Source: Sphingomonas sp. Leaf412
GTDB taxonomy: Bacteria > Pseudomonadota > Alphaproteobacteria > Sphingomonadales > Sphingomonadaceae
Assembly (NCBI RefSeq): GCF_001425405.1
Contig: NZ_LMQP01000002.1
Span: 484,144 to 548,143, forward strand
Length of the DNA stretch: 64,000 bases
Direction: 5' to 3'
The translations under genes were made by a program, and so were the position numbers. Shown here piece after piece: positions 53,501-60,334 of this stretch; positions within the stretch are counted from its first letter, which is position 1, and every line of letters starts with the position of its first letter. The notes under the pieces are model-generated. The model was not told the origin of the DNA. It made no database searches and was given only the letters and a program-made list of their open reading frames with translations.

Positions 53501-53734
53501 CCCGTCGCGATGACGGCGCTCGTGGCCAGCCTCGGCTTCGTGCCGATGGCGCTCGGCCACGGTGCGGGCGCGGAAGTGCAGAAGCCGCTGGCGACGGTCG
53601 TCATCGGCGGCCTAATCTCGGCGACGCTACTGACCCTGTTCGTCCTGCCGACGCTCTACGCCCGCTTCGGCGGATGGCGCCCTGCCCACACCGCACCCGA
53701 AACTCCATATGAGGAGGCACACCATGGCTCATGA
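50513..53734 (+). CDS. czcA: Heavy-metal RND pump CzcA
   Basis: A 1,073-residue HME-type RND antiporter with 12 membrane segments and two large periplasmic loops. The segment LDFGLIVDGAVIIVENALRR is the HME signature in TM4 (D-F-G-x-x-x-D-G-A-x-x-x-x-E-N), which fits the Co/Zn/Cd (CzcA/NccA) branch rather than the Cu/Ag branch. It also has PIDAVPDITNNQVQINVVAP near the N-terminus and PGTYVEWGGQFENL before the second membrane half. It exports metal from the periplasm or cytoplasm using protons. The end overlaps the czcD region. Confidence 0.95.
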   Translation: MLARIVTIAVEKRWLVLLLTVAAAFAGVFAIQRLPIDAVPDITNNQVQINVVAPALSPDQIEKQVAFTVETALAGIPGLEHTRSLSRNGFAQITAVFDEKTDIYFARSQVAERLRTTEESLPEGVNPEMGPIATGLGDIFMWTVEYRELDQVNHRNGEPGLQKDGSYITPEGDHLVDAADKATYLRTVQDWIVTPQLKSSAGLAGVDSLGGYTKQYLVVPDIQRMAAMKITLQDLATALERNNTSAGAGVVNRNGEGLAVRADGRVRNADELARTVIATRESVPILLSQIGTVRTGQALRMGSASENGREVVVGTAVMRIGENSRTVSTGVGERLKAIGRALPVDVVVKPVLNRTELVNSTIATVARNLAEGALLVIVVLFALLGNFRAALIAALVIPITMLLTSVGMLRAGVSANLMSLGALDFGLIVDGAVIIVENALRRLGDAQHGRAEPLPLRQRLDLVAASAREMIRPSVYGQAIIILVYAPLLTFTGVEGKMFEPMALTVIIALVFAFILSMTFVPATIAIWLSRPVDEKESRIIGWLRRRYEPGLGKAMGRPSVTLGVAMGALALAGVGFTTLGQEFLPQLDEGNILVQAVRIPGTSVDQSQAMQFQVEKMLARQPEVRFAFSRTGTSEIASDPMPPNATDTFVILKPRAEWPDPGLAKEELVERMEKRLSTLPGNAYEITQPIQMRFNELIAGVRGDIAVKVFGDDFGGMNDAADRIADILRKTRGAVDVRVEQTEGLPMLDIRPNRMAMSRIGVTAGDVQDTVAAAIGGREAGVIFEGDRRFPVVIRLSEASRSDLTEVAQVPVPTSVGGFVPLSTVADIAVVDGPNQISRENGKRRVVVQANVRDRDVAGVVADARAAIDAQVKLPPGTYVEWGGQFENLASARDRLLLVVPVCFAVIMLLLYGALGSVRDAVIVFTGVPLALVGGVLALVLRGMPFSVSAAVGFIALSGIAVLNGLVMVSSIHDLMARGIDRVQAAQYGALARLRPVAMTALVASLGFVPMALGHGAGAEVQKPLATVVIGGLISATLLTLFVLPTLYARFGGWRPAHTAPETPYEEAHHGS

Positions 53735-54641
53735 CGACGGCTCGGCCGGGCACTCGCACGACCACACGGCAGGCGCCAACGCCAAGATGCTCGGCTGGGC
53801 GCTCGCCTTGACCTCCGCCTATCTGGTGGCGGAGGTGATCGGCGGCATCGTCTTCAACAGCCTCGCCCTGCTGTCCGACGCCGCCCACATGATGACCGAC
53901 GTTGCGGCGCTGGTGATCGCGCTGCTGGCGATCCGGCTCGGACGCAAGGCGCCGGACGAGAAGCGGACGTTCGGCTACCGACGCTTCGAGATCCTTGCCG
54001 CCGCCTTCAACGCGGTGCTGCTGTTCGGCATCGCGATCTACGTCTTCGTGGAGGCGATCAGGCGGTTCACCGAGCCGCAGGAGATCCAGTCCTGGGGCAT
54101 GATGATCGTCGCGGCGATCGGCCTGGTCGTGAACCTCATATCCATGCGGCTGCTGACCGCCGGCAAGGACGCGAGCTTCAACGTCAAGGGAGCCTACCTC
54201 GAGGTGTGGGCTGACATGATCGGCTCGATCGGCGTCATCGCGGGCGCCGCGGCGATCCGCTTCACCGGCTGGACCTGGATCGATCCCGTGGTTGCGGTGG
54301 CGATCGGCCTGTGGGTGCTGCCGCGCACGTGGATCCTGCTTCGCGACACCACCAACGTGCTGCTCGAGGGTGTTCCATCAAGCCTGCGGCTGACCGAGGT
54401 CCGTGCGGCCATCGCAGCCGTGCCGGGCGTCGCGGGGCTCCACGACCTCCACGTCTGGTCGATGTCGAACGACGACGTCAGCTGCACCGTGCACGTGACG
54501 CTGGGACAGGGATGCGATCCGGACCCCGTCCGCCTCGGCGTCGCGGCCATGCTGGACCAGCGCTTCGACATCTCGCACGTCACCGTGCAGACCGAAGCAC
54601 CGGGCGAACCATGCGGAGACGGGCACGAGGTCCATGCCTGA
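53724..54641 (+). CDS. czcD: Cation diffusion facilitator CzcD
   Basis: A 305-residue CDF exporter. The N-terminus is His-rich (GHSHDHTAG), followed by AYLVAEVIGGIVFNSLALLS with the HxxxD site LLSDAAHMMTDVAALVIAL, the second site in YLEVWADMIGSIGVIAGAAA, and the cytoplasmic domain LHDLHVWSMSNDDVSCTVHV. GAGGAGGCACACC precedes ATG 53724, which lies inside the czcA 3' end. It moves Zn/Co/Cd from cytoplasm to periplasm, feeding CzcCBA. Confidence 0.93.
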   Translation: MAHDDGSAGHSHDHTAGANAKMLGWALALTSAYLVAEVIGGIVFNSLALLSDAAHMMTDVAALVIALLAIRLGRKAPDEKRTFGYRRFEILAAAFNAVLLFGIAIYVFVEAIRRFTEPQEIQSWGMMIVAAIGLVVNLISMRLLTAGKDASFNVKGAYLEVWADMIGSIGVIAGAAAIRFTGWTWIDPVVAVAIGLWVLPRTWILLRDTTNVLLEGVPSSLRLTEVRAAIAAVPGVAGLHDLHVWSMSNDDVSCTVHVTLGQGCDPDPVRLGVAAMLDQRFDISHVTVQTEAPGEPCGDGHEVHA

Positions 54642-54867
54642 TGGTGCGCCGCCGGCACGAAGGCCACCCCGGCGATGGTCGGATGAGGACGACGACGATT
54701 TGCGACGGCGCATCGCCGCACGTCAGCAGATCGGCGACATCGCACGGGCCATGAACCGAACCGTCGACGGGATCCGGGGACGAGCGGCGACGCTTCGTCT
54801 GAGACTGCCGGGGCGGAACCGGCCATGGCGGACAAACGGCGGCACCGTCCCCGACGGTCAGGACTGA
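54634..54867 (+). CDS. Small SANT/Myb-like protein, 77 aa
   Basis: A basic 77-residue protein overlapping the czcD end by 8 bases. Its core RRWSDEDDDDLRRRIAARQQ then IGDIARAMNRTVDGIRGRAA has the Trp/acidic start and RT-x-x-G-I-R-x-R-A ending of short Myb/SANT-type DNA-binding helices found in bacteria. The remaining tail is Arg/Gly/Pro-rich. A role in controlling the efflux locus is conceivable but untested. Confidence 0.6.
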   Translation: MPDGAPPARRPPRRWSDEDDDDLRRRIAARQQIGDIARAMNRTVDGIRGRAATLRLRLPGRNRPWRTNGGTVPDGQD

Positions 54868-54869
54868 GC

Positions 54870-54891
54870 GGCGGGGGCGCAGGCCCCCGCC
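54870..54891. terminator. Bidirectional terminator-like hairpin
   Basis: A perfect 9-bp stem, GGCGGGGGC-GCAG-GCCCCCGCC, lies between two convergent genes (54867 and 54899). It lacks a T run but is ideally placed. Confidence 0.65.
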
Positions 54892-54898
54892 GGCAGCT

Positions 54899-55111
54899 TC
54901 ACTTGGTCGGCATCTTCATGCCCGACATGTCGTGGCCGGCGTGATTGCCGCCCTTCTTCATGTCCTTACAACAGTCACCCTTGCCGTCCTTGCAGCAGTC
55001 AGCGCCGTCCTTGCAGCACGTCTTGTCGGCACAGCAGTCGGCCGCCGCGAACGCGGTGGCGGGAACGAGCGCGAGCGCGACAGCCGCGCCGATGAACCTG
55101 ATCGTCTTCAT
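54899..55111 (-). CDS. Cys-pair-repeat periplasmic peptide, 70 aa
   Basis: The product has a signal peptide (FIGAAVALALVPATAFA) and a mature part of about 48 residues in which four Cys pairs recur: ADCCADKTCCKDGADCCKDG followed by GDCCKDM. A His/Met tail (NHAGHDMSGMKMPTK) follows. Pairs are separated by 3-6 residues, mostly Lys, Asp and Gly. Eight Cys plus two His and four Met suggest a thiol metal sponge, possibly for Cu, Cd or Zn, in the periplasm. I know no named family that fits. It sits at the end of the czc region on the other strand. Confidence 0.75.
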   Translation of the reverse strand: MKTIRFIGAAVALALVPATAFAAADCCADKTCCKDGADCCKDGKGDCCKDMKKGGNHAGHDMSGMKMPTK

Positions 55112-55154
55112 GTGTGCATTCCTCGAAAAACATAATCTTCAGATAGCCGTTAGA

Positions 55155-55490
55155 TCACGCGGTTCGCGGAGGAGGTGGTGCGGGACCACCGGTGCGGCCC
55201 TCCAGGTCGGGGAGGGAAGAGGCGATCGGAATGCCCGCTGCAAGCACCGGCCGGGTCGCGTCGCCGATCCGCTGCGGATCGGTCGCCACACATGAACTCG
55301 CACACGCGGCGGCTGAAGACTTTCCAGCCGGCTTGTCCGAAGGCTGTTCGCATCCAACCATGGCATCATGCACGACGGCGGGTGGCGCCGCTGCGTTCGC
55401 GGCTGCTTCGCATACCGGGCCGACACGCAGCACGAGCATCATCGCCAGCACTGACAGCGCAATGACGCGGGAGATGCGGGCGAAGCTCAT
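55155..55490 (-). CDS. Hypothetical exported protein, 111 aa
   Basis: A signal peptide (ISRVIALSVLAMMLVLRVGP) precedes a low-complexity Ala/Pro mature region with Cys residues (VCEAAANA, VGCEQPSD, AACASSCVATD) and a Pro-rich end (GPAPPPPRTA). The Cys spacing could bind metal or form disulfides. It lies 44 bases upstream of the Cys-pair gene on the same strand, so the two may share a message. Function unknown. Confidence 0.5.
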   Translation of the reverse strand: MSFARISRVIALSVLAMMLVLRVGPVCEAAANAAAPPAVVHDAMVGCEQPSDKPAGKSSAAACASSCVATDPQRIGDATRPVLAAGIPIASSLPDLEGRTGGPAPPPPRTA

Positions 55491-55542
55491 GATACGCGTC
55501 TAGGACGAACGGAGGAACTACGCCAGTGCGACACGCCGTTGT

Positions 55543-56298
55543 TCAGTGCCCGGCCGACAGGATCGGTGCCGCGACCATCCAGAGCGCCATCGCCACCATC
55601 ATCACGTTCTCGGTGAGAGACAGGAACCCGAGCGGCACGTTGCTGTCACCGCCTACGCAGGCGCATTTCAGTTCGCGCCTGTCCACGTAGACGGCCTTTA
55701 TCACCGACGCTGCACCGATCGCCCCGATCACCAGCGCGATCGGAACAGACAGCCAAGTCAGCACGCCGGCCCCCATCAGCACGCCCGCCAGCCCCTCGGC
55801 GTAGGGATAGACGTAGGAATACGGCACCCAGCGTTTGGCCAGCAGGTCGTAGTTGAGGAACATCGTCGCAAACTTCTCGACGTTCTGGAGCTTCAGCAGC
55901 GCCAGCACGCACATCGAGAACGCGATGAACCACTCGCCTGCGCGCACCGTAAGCGGCGTGCCGAAGGCGGCCAGGCTGGCGGCAAGCGCCATCAGCCCCG
56001 TCATCGCGAAGACGACGATCACGGGGCGGTAGGTCACGGCCTGGGGGTCGGGCACGGACTTGCCGAAGAAGCGACGCAGGTCGTCGTAGCCGCCGATCCG
56101 CTCGCCGCCGATGAAGGTCTGCGGCGTGGTCTTCACGCCATGCTCCGCCTTGAACGCGTTGGTTTCTTCGCGCGTGCGCAGCCAATGGTCCTCGACGTCG
56201 TAGCCCTGCCGCTGGAGCAAGTCCTTCGCCTTCAGCCCGAACGGGCACGTGTGGGTGGGCATCACCATGCGGTGGAGCACCGCCTTCTTCGTCGCCAT
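55543..56298 (-). CDS. Glutaredoxin fused to a MauE/DoxX-like membrane domain
   Basis: A 251-residue fusion. Residues 1-80 form a glutaredoxin-like domain: LHRMVMPTHTCPFGLKAKDL with a single-Cys CPFG active site, VKTTPQTFIGGERIGGYDDL (cis-Pro and GGxDD glutathione-site loop). Residues about 90-250 hold four membrane helices (VIVVFAMTGLMALAASLAAF, WFIAFSMCVLALLKLQNVEK, VPIALVIGAIGAASVIKAVY, NVMMVAMALWMVAAPI) with a Cys pair CACVGGDSNVP between the last two, as in MauE/DoxX redox proteins. It may pass reducing equivalents across the membrane. It is divergent from a MerR gene. Confidence 0.8.
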   Translation of the reverse strand: MATKKAVLHRMVMPTHTCPFGLKAKDLLQRQGYDVEDHWLRTREETNAFKAEHGVKTTPQTFIGGERIGGYDDLRRFFGKSVPDPQAVTYRPVIVVFAMTGLMALAASLAAFGTPLTVRAGEWFIAFSMCVLALLKLQNVEKFATMFLNYDLLAKRWVPYSYVYPYAEGLAGVLMGAGVLTWLSVPIALVIGAIGAASVIKAVYVDRRELKCACVGGDSNVPLGFLSLTENVMMVAMALWMVAAPILSAGH

Positions 56299-56327
56299 CT
56301 CGTCTTCTCCGATCCTAGATCGGGTCC

Positions 56328-56359
56328 CATATGGGGTCCGTACCATGGTCCGGGGTCAA
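56328..56359 (-). promoter_or_regulatory. MerR-type promoter for the glutaredoxin-MauE gene
   Basis: On the minus strand TTGACC (56359-56354) and a -10 near CATATG (56333-56328) are separated by 20 bases rich in GGACC/GGTCC repeats. The overlong spacer is typical of MerR-activated promoters. It lies between the divergent genes. Confidence 0.55.
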
Positions 56360-56371
56360 GACGTGGCAGAC

Positions 56372-56770
56372 ATGACGATCGCGAAACTTGCAGCGGAAGG
56401 CGGTGTCGGCGTGGAGACGATCCGCTTCTACCAGCGCCGCGGCCTGATCCACACCCCGAAGAAACCGCAGCGCGCCGGGACTGCAGGCGGTATCCGCCGC
56501 TACGGCCAAGACGACGTGCGGCAGCTGCACTTCATCCGGTCAGCCAAGGCGGCAGGCTTCACGCTGGAGCAAATCGGCGAGCTTCTGGCCCTCGACGCCA
56601 CGGACGATCGGGCACGAGCGCGCGAACTTGCCGGCGAGCGGCTGAAGGCGCTGGACGAGAAGATCGCCGAACTGGATCGAGCCCGGGCTGCGCTTCGGCG
56701 CCTTGCTCATGAATGCGGCAGCGGCAGCGCGGGACCCTGTCCGATACTCACGGCGTTCGACGCCGCGTGA
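56372..56770 (+). CDS. MerR-family regulator, two-Cys type
   Basis: A 132-residue MerR protein from ATG 56372 (an upstream ATG at 56345 would overlap the promoter). HTH IAKLAAEGGVGVETIRFYQR, then AGTAGGIRRYGQDDVRQLHF and FTLEQIGELLALDATDDRAR. Two Cys near the C-terminus (HECGSGSAGPCPILTAF) match the positions of MerR Cys117 and Cys126, but the Hg-site partner equivalent to Cys82 is missing (ALDATDD). The inducer may therefore be a thiol-reactive stress or another metal rather than mercury. Confidence 0.85.
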   Translation: MTIAKLAAEGGVGVETIRFYQRRGLIHTPKKPQRAGTAGGIRRYGQDDVRQLHFIRSAKAAGFTLEQIGELLALDATDDRARARELAGERLKALDEKIAELDRARAALRRLAHECGSGSAGPCPILTAFDAA

Positions 56771-57127
56771 TCAGTCGGCGCGCATGCGGCACCCCCTCGA
56801 TGCGCGTCATCTAGACTCGCGACACGCACTACTCTGCCGAAAGGCGCAATTGACGTCATCCAGCAGATCGGTGGCAGTAAGGGCCAATTGCAGACGTTCA
56901 GTGGCACCTACCCGTTTCTGGAAAGCTGCCGTTCGTTCACCGAAGTTGCGCGCCATGGTTCGAGCTCTGTCTAGATAATGCACAGGGATCGCGAAGGCGA
57001 GCGTTCCACAGTCCGGCTTGATCGGTGATCGACAGAACCGTACCGGGCGAACCCGCATGACGAGGCGCAACGTGCCGGAGGTGCTCAGTACCTTCACGGC
57101 GTCGCCAACCGCGCGTAATATCCGCTC
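56771..57127. other. Region without a confident gene
   Basis: The only candidate is a minus-strand frame at 56807-57097 (96 codons, starting MKVLSTSGTLRLVMRVRPVR) without ribosome-binding site or recognised motif. It could be a small real gene or noise. Confidence 0.4.
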
Positions 57128-58192
57128 ATGTTCAGGCAGAAGACGACAATCGTGGTAGGGGCTGGTGCCAGCTGCGAGCTTGGACTGCCTTCAGGCGACG
57201 GGCTCAAGGAGCAGATCGTTAGCCTGCTGCGGCCCACCAACGATAACGCCTACGGCTTCGCGGATCCGGCCCTCCAGCAGGCGATGAAGGCGCTGGTCAG
57301 CCCAGACGTGACCTCATTCCAGAGCACGTTGCGCCCCTTCAAAGCGGCCGCACAACGCATCCTTCGTGGCCTCCCCTTGGCGCTGTCAATCGACAACTTC
57401 CTGCATTCGCATCAGGACGACCCCCATGTCGTTGACCTCGGGAAGCTTTGTATCGCGATCTGCATCCTGCGCGCCGAACGCTCGTCCCACCTATTCAAGC
57501 GACGGAACATCTACGTACTGGTCGAAGATCACAACGAGCCGCGAGAGGCATCCACGCATGGCGAGGAGCTGGCGAAAACTTGGTACCCCGCCTTCGCGCG
57601 CCTTCTTATGTCCGGCGTCCAGAGAAATAACATTAAGGAGGCGTTCGAAAACGTCCGTTTTGTCATCTTCAACTACGATCGGTGCCTCGAGCATTTTCTC
57701 TGGATGGCGTTACAAGACTATTTCGACGTAGACGGCGAAGTGGCTGCCGAGGTGCTGGAGGGCGTCCAGTTCACCCATCCCTACGGATCGCTCGGCGTTT
57801 TGCCTTGGCGCGGCAGGAGCGATGCCAACCTGCCGCTCGGAGGCACGGACAGCGTGGACCATTGGAAGGTCGGGAAGAGACTGCAAACGTTCACCGAAAG
57901 CGTCCGCAGCAAGGTAGCTCAAAACGTGGTTGAGGCCGTGCACAGCGCGGATACGCTGCTCGTCCTCGGCTTCGGCTATCTCGACCAGAATTTGCAGCTC
58001 CTGCGGCCGCAGATGAACGGCAACGCGCAGCGGGCGATCAGCACCGCCTATGGCGTGTCCGAGCCCGACCAGCGCATCGTTAGGCAGGCCCTGCTCACAC
58101 TTGGCAACCAGACTCCGGACTTGACCTACCTAGAACAAGGATCGTGCAGAGAGCTGTTCGAGCACTTCCGGCTGATGCTTAGCTTGTCGTGA
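57128..58192 (+). CDS. Stand-alone SIR2-like protein
   Basis: A 354-residue protein of the SIR2-like (SIR2_2) type. TTIVVGAGASCELGLPSGDG carries the NAD-binding GAGAS (11-15). SIDNFLHSH follows near residue 88. The family Asn-Tyr-Asp motif is FNYDRCLEHF (181-190) and the catalytic-type His is H217 in FTHPYGSLG. A Rossmann strand LLVLGFGYLDQNLQLL completes the fold near residue 280. Such SIR2 domains in phage defence (DSR, Thoeris, AVAST-type, SIR2-HerA) deplete NAD+. No HerA, TIR or argonaute partner is adjacent, so the unit may be single-gene. Defence function is an inference. Confidence 0.75.
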   Translation: MFRQKTTIVVGAGASCELGLPSGDGLKEQIVSLLRPTNDNAYGFADPALQQAMKALVSPDVTSFQSTLRPFKAAAQRILRGLPLALSIDNFLHSHQDDPHVVDLGKLCIAICILRAERSSHLFKRRNIYVLVEDHNEPREASTHGEELAKTWYPAFARLLMSGVQRNNIKEAFENVRFVIFNYDRCLEHFLWMALQDYFDVDGEVAAEVLEGVQFTHPYGSLGVLPWRGRSDANLPLGGTDSVDHWKVGKRLQTFTESVRSKVAQNVVEAVHSADTLLVLGFGYLDQNLQLLRPQMNGNAQRAISTAYGVSEPDQRIVRQALLTLGNQTPDLTYLEQGSCRELFEHFRLMLSLS

Positions 58193-58514
58193 GAGGCTTG
58201 CAGCCGAACTTCACTACTCGCGACAAATCCTCACCTGAGAGACACTCAAGCGACGTGCGCGATGGAAAAGCGAGATCGGCAGGCAGACCCACTTCCGGCC
58301 ACTCACACCCTCCATTTCGCTGCCCGATACCTGCCGCTCGTTCATGTGAGCGGCCCGACCGCTTGAGCGTGTGCTACCAGCACCCTGGAATGGCTGAGAT
58401 TGGGGACATTGCTGCCCGGCCGGTTTCGGGAGCGCTGACACGGATAGCTGCCACTCGCCGTGCCCTCGGGTGTCCCGAAAACGATGGTATTTTGGGATTA
58501 TGGAAGTGGCTCGG
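58193..58514. other. Region without a confident gene
   Basis: Open frames exist on both strands (58189-58518 plus, 58214-58537 minus) but neither has family-like sequence, a good ribosome-binding site or the usual codon bias. No RNA or terminal repeat was recognised. Confidence 0.5.
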
Positions 58515-58997
58515 TTAGCCGGTTCCACCTGAAACATCGGGAGCCACCTTGGGGTCGGGGTCCTGCGCCTTGCCGGTTGCGGGTGCCGCCTTCTGATGCG
58601 GCATGGCGGTGAGATAGGCGACGATTGCGTCGACGTCCTTCTCGGCCACCGGCGCCTTATACACCTCGCGCATCTTGGTGACGGTCGCCTTCCACTGAGC
58701 CGCCGATAGCGCAGGCTGGGTCAGCGCCATACTGGCCGAGTGGCATGAGGTGCAGTTGGCGTTGATGACGTCGGCGTGCGGACCATCGGGATAGCTCGCG
58801 TCGTCGACCGGCAGGTCGACGCTGGTCGAGGTAAGCGAGAAGCCGCGGGCCGACACGCTGACGGGGGGCGCCGGCTCGGACGTCTCGGAGATCGGGGCAG
58901 ACGCCTTGCGGCTGCTCGGCGCACCTATCGAGATGAGGATGATACCGGTCAGGCCGATCAGGCCAGCGGCCATGATGCCGGGAGACGGGGTCTTCAT
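58515..58997 (-). CDS. sorB: Cytochrome c subunit of sulfite dehydrogenase (SorB-like)
   Basis: A 160-residue exported monoheme cytochrome c. N-terminal signal/anchor IMAAGLIGLTGIILISIG; heme motif NCTSCH (82-86) in DVINANCTSCHSASM; the later TKMREVYKAPVAEKDVDAIV helix carries the probable axial Met and ends in VAYLTAM. It starts 12 bases after the SorA stop, as expected for SorAB, and would pass electrons from the molybdenum site to the respiratory chain. Confidence 0.85.
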   Translation of the reverse strand: MKTPSPGIMAAGLIGLTGIILISIGAPSSRKASAPISETSEPAPPVSVSARGFSLTSTSVDLPVDDASYPDGPHADVINANCTSCHSASMALTQPALSAAQWKATVTKMREVYKAPVAEKDVDAIVAYLTAMPHQKAAPATGKAQDPDPKVAPDVSGGTG

Positions 58998-59009
58998 GCT
59001 ACTCGCTCC

Positions 59010-60245
59010 TCAGGCCGCAATGATGGTGGTGGTTTCGATGTTGCCGCGCATGAACCCGCCGGGGTTCCAGATCGGCTTCATCGGCTGGGCGACACCGTTG
59101 GCGTTCCAGCAGCGCACCATGATGGGGTTGGGACCGCGCCTAAGCGGCACGCGACCATCCCAGCGCCGGAAGCTATACTTGCCCTCGTCCGCTCCGAGCG
59201 TCGTCCTGTACCAAGTGCGGCCACCATCGGATGAGACATCGACCTTGGCGACGCCGCAGTCGCCGCCCATCGCGATCCCGCCAACCGGGATGGACGCTTC
59301 ATAGGCGATCGCCTGGCCATCCGGCAGGCTGGTCATCCAGCTGCGCGGGATCATGCGATTGATCGGCACGGTCGGGAAGTCCTTGGCACCGGGCGCGACA
59401 TTCGCGCCGGGTGTAGCCGGTATCTTGTAGGCCTTGGCCATCCAATACTGGTCGTCAGGGCCGGGCAGTACCTCGATCGCGTTCAGCATCTTGACCCAGT
59501 AGGTCGAATACCAGCCCGGGACGATCAGCCGGCAGGGAAAGCCGTTGAGGAGCGGCAGCTGCTCGCCGTTCATGCCGAAGGCGATCATCACTTCGCCGTC
59601 GCGGGCATGGTCGATGTCGAGCGCCTTCTCGAAGTCAGGGGCGCCCGTCACAACCGGCTGATCGAGCGCGCCGAAGCGCACCTGTACCGCGCCTGCCTTG
59701 ACCCCCGCGAGGTCCAGCACGTCGCGCAGGCGCACGCCGAGCCATTTGGCATTGCCCATCGCGCCGTTGCCCCATTGCGCGCCGGCGACACGCGGCTGGA
59801 ACAACCCACGGCTGTTGCCCGAGCACTGATTGACCGCTGCCATCTCGACGCGCGGCAGGCGCAGCAGTTGGGCAAGGCTGATCGACAGCGGTCTGTTGAC
59901 GTGGCCGAAGACCTTGAGGCGAAAGCTCTCGACGTCGATCGAGGTCGGGATGTCGGCCCAGTGCCAGCGGACGAAGAACTGGTCGTTGGGCGTGAACACC
60001 GACTTGTCGAACACGTCCATCGGCGTCTCCAACAGCGGAGGATGGATGCGTTGGAGGATCATGCTGCCCTTGCCAGGAAAGGCGCTGGTCATCGGCCGCT
60101 CGGCATTGCCGCCAGGCAGCTTCAGGTCGACGAGCTGCTGCGCCAGCGCAGGTGCTGCGGCAAGGCCGGCGGTGCCGAGCGCCGTACGCCTGAGAAAGCG
60201 GCGACGGCTGGTTTCACTCGCCAGCGCGGCGTCAAAATTGTCCAT
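59010..60245 (-). CDS. sorA: Molybdenum sulfite dehydrogenase catalytic subunit (SorA-like)
   Basis: A 411-residue periplasmic molybdoenzyme of the sulfite oxidase family. A twin-arginine signal (SRRRFLRRTALGTAGLAAAP) shows export after cofactor loading. The Mo-ligand Cys141 lies in AAVNQCSGNSRGLFQPRV. Further conserved blocks are AKWLGVRLRDVLDLAGV, PLLNGFPCRLIVPGWYSTYW and the dimerisation domain with VDVSSDGGRTWYRT and NPIMVRCWNANG. It oxidises sulfite to sulfate. ATG 60245 opens exactly at the Tat signal. Confidence 0.92.
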   Translation of the reverse strand: MDNFDAALASETSRRRFLRRTALGTAGLAAAPALAQQLVDLKLPGGNAERPMTSAFPGKGSMILQRIHPPLLETPMDVFDKSVFTPNDQFFVRWHWADIPTSIDVESFRLKVFGHVNRPLSISLAQLLRLPRVEMAAVNQCSGNSRGLFQPRVAGAQWGNGAMGNAKWLGVRLRDVLDLAGVKAGAVQVRFGALDQPVVTGAPDFEKALDIDHARDGEVMIAFGMNGEQLPLLNGFPCRLIVPGWYSTYWVKMLNAIEVLPGPDDQYWMAKAYKIPATPGANVAPGAKDFPTVPINRMIPRSWMTSLPDGQAIAYEASIPVGGIAMGGDCGVAKVDVSSDGGRTWYRTTLGADEGKYSFRRWDGRVPLRRGPNPIMVRCWNANGVAQPMKPIWNPGGFMRGNIETTTIIAA

Positions 60246-60334
60246 GACAAGGCTCTCCTGTGGCCAGCCACGCTGGCGGATCGAAGGGGCGTTCTGCAAG
60301 TGATCGGACCGACTGATCCGATCATCAGGGTGGA

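Noticed and set aside
56807..57097. 96-codon minus-strand frame
   Set aside because: No ribosome-binding site or recognised motif; kept only as a note in the gene-free region.
58189..58518. 109-codon frame overlapping the SIR2 stop by GTGA
   Set aside because: The overlap is suggestive but the sequence has no domain-like pattern, atypical codon use and an opposing frame of equal length (58214-58537).
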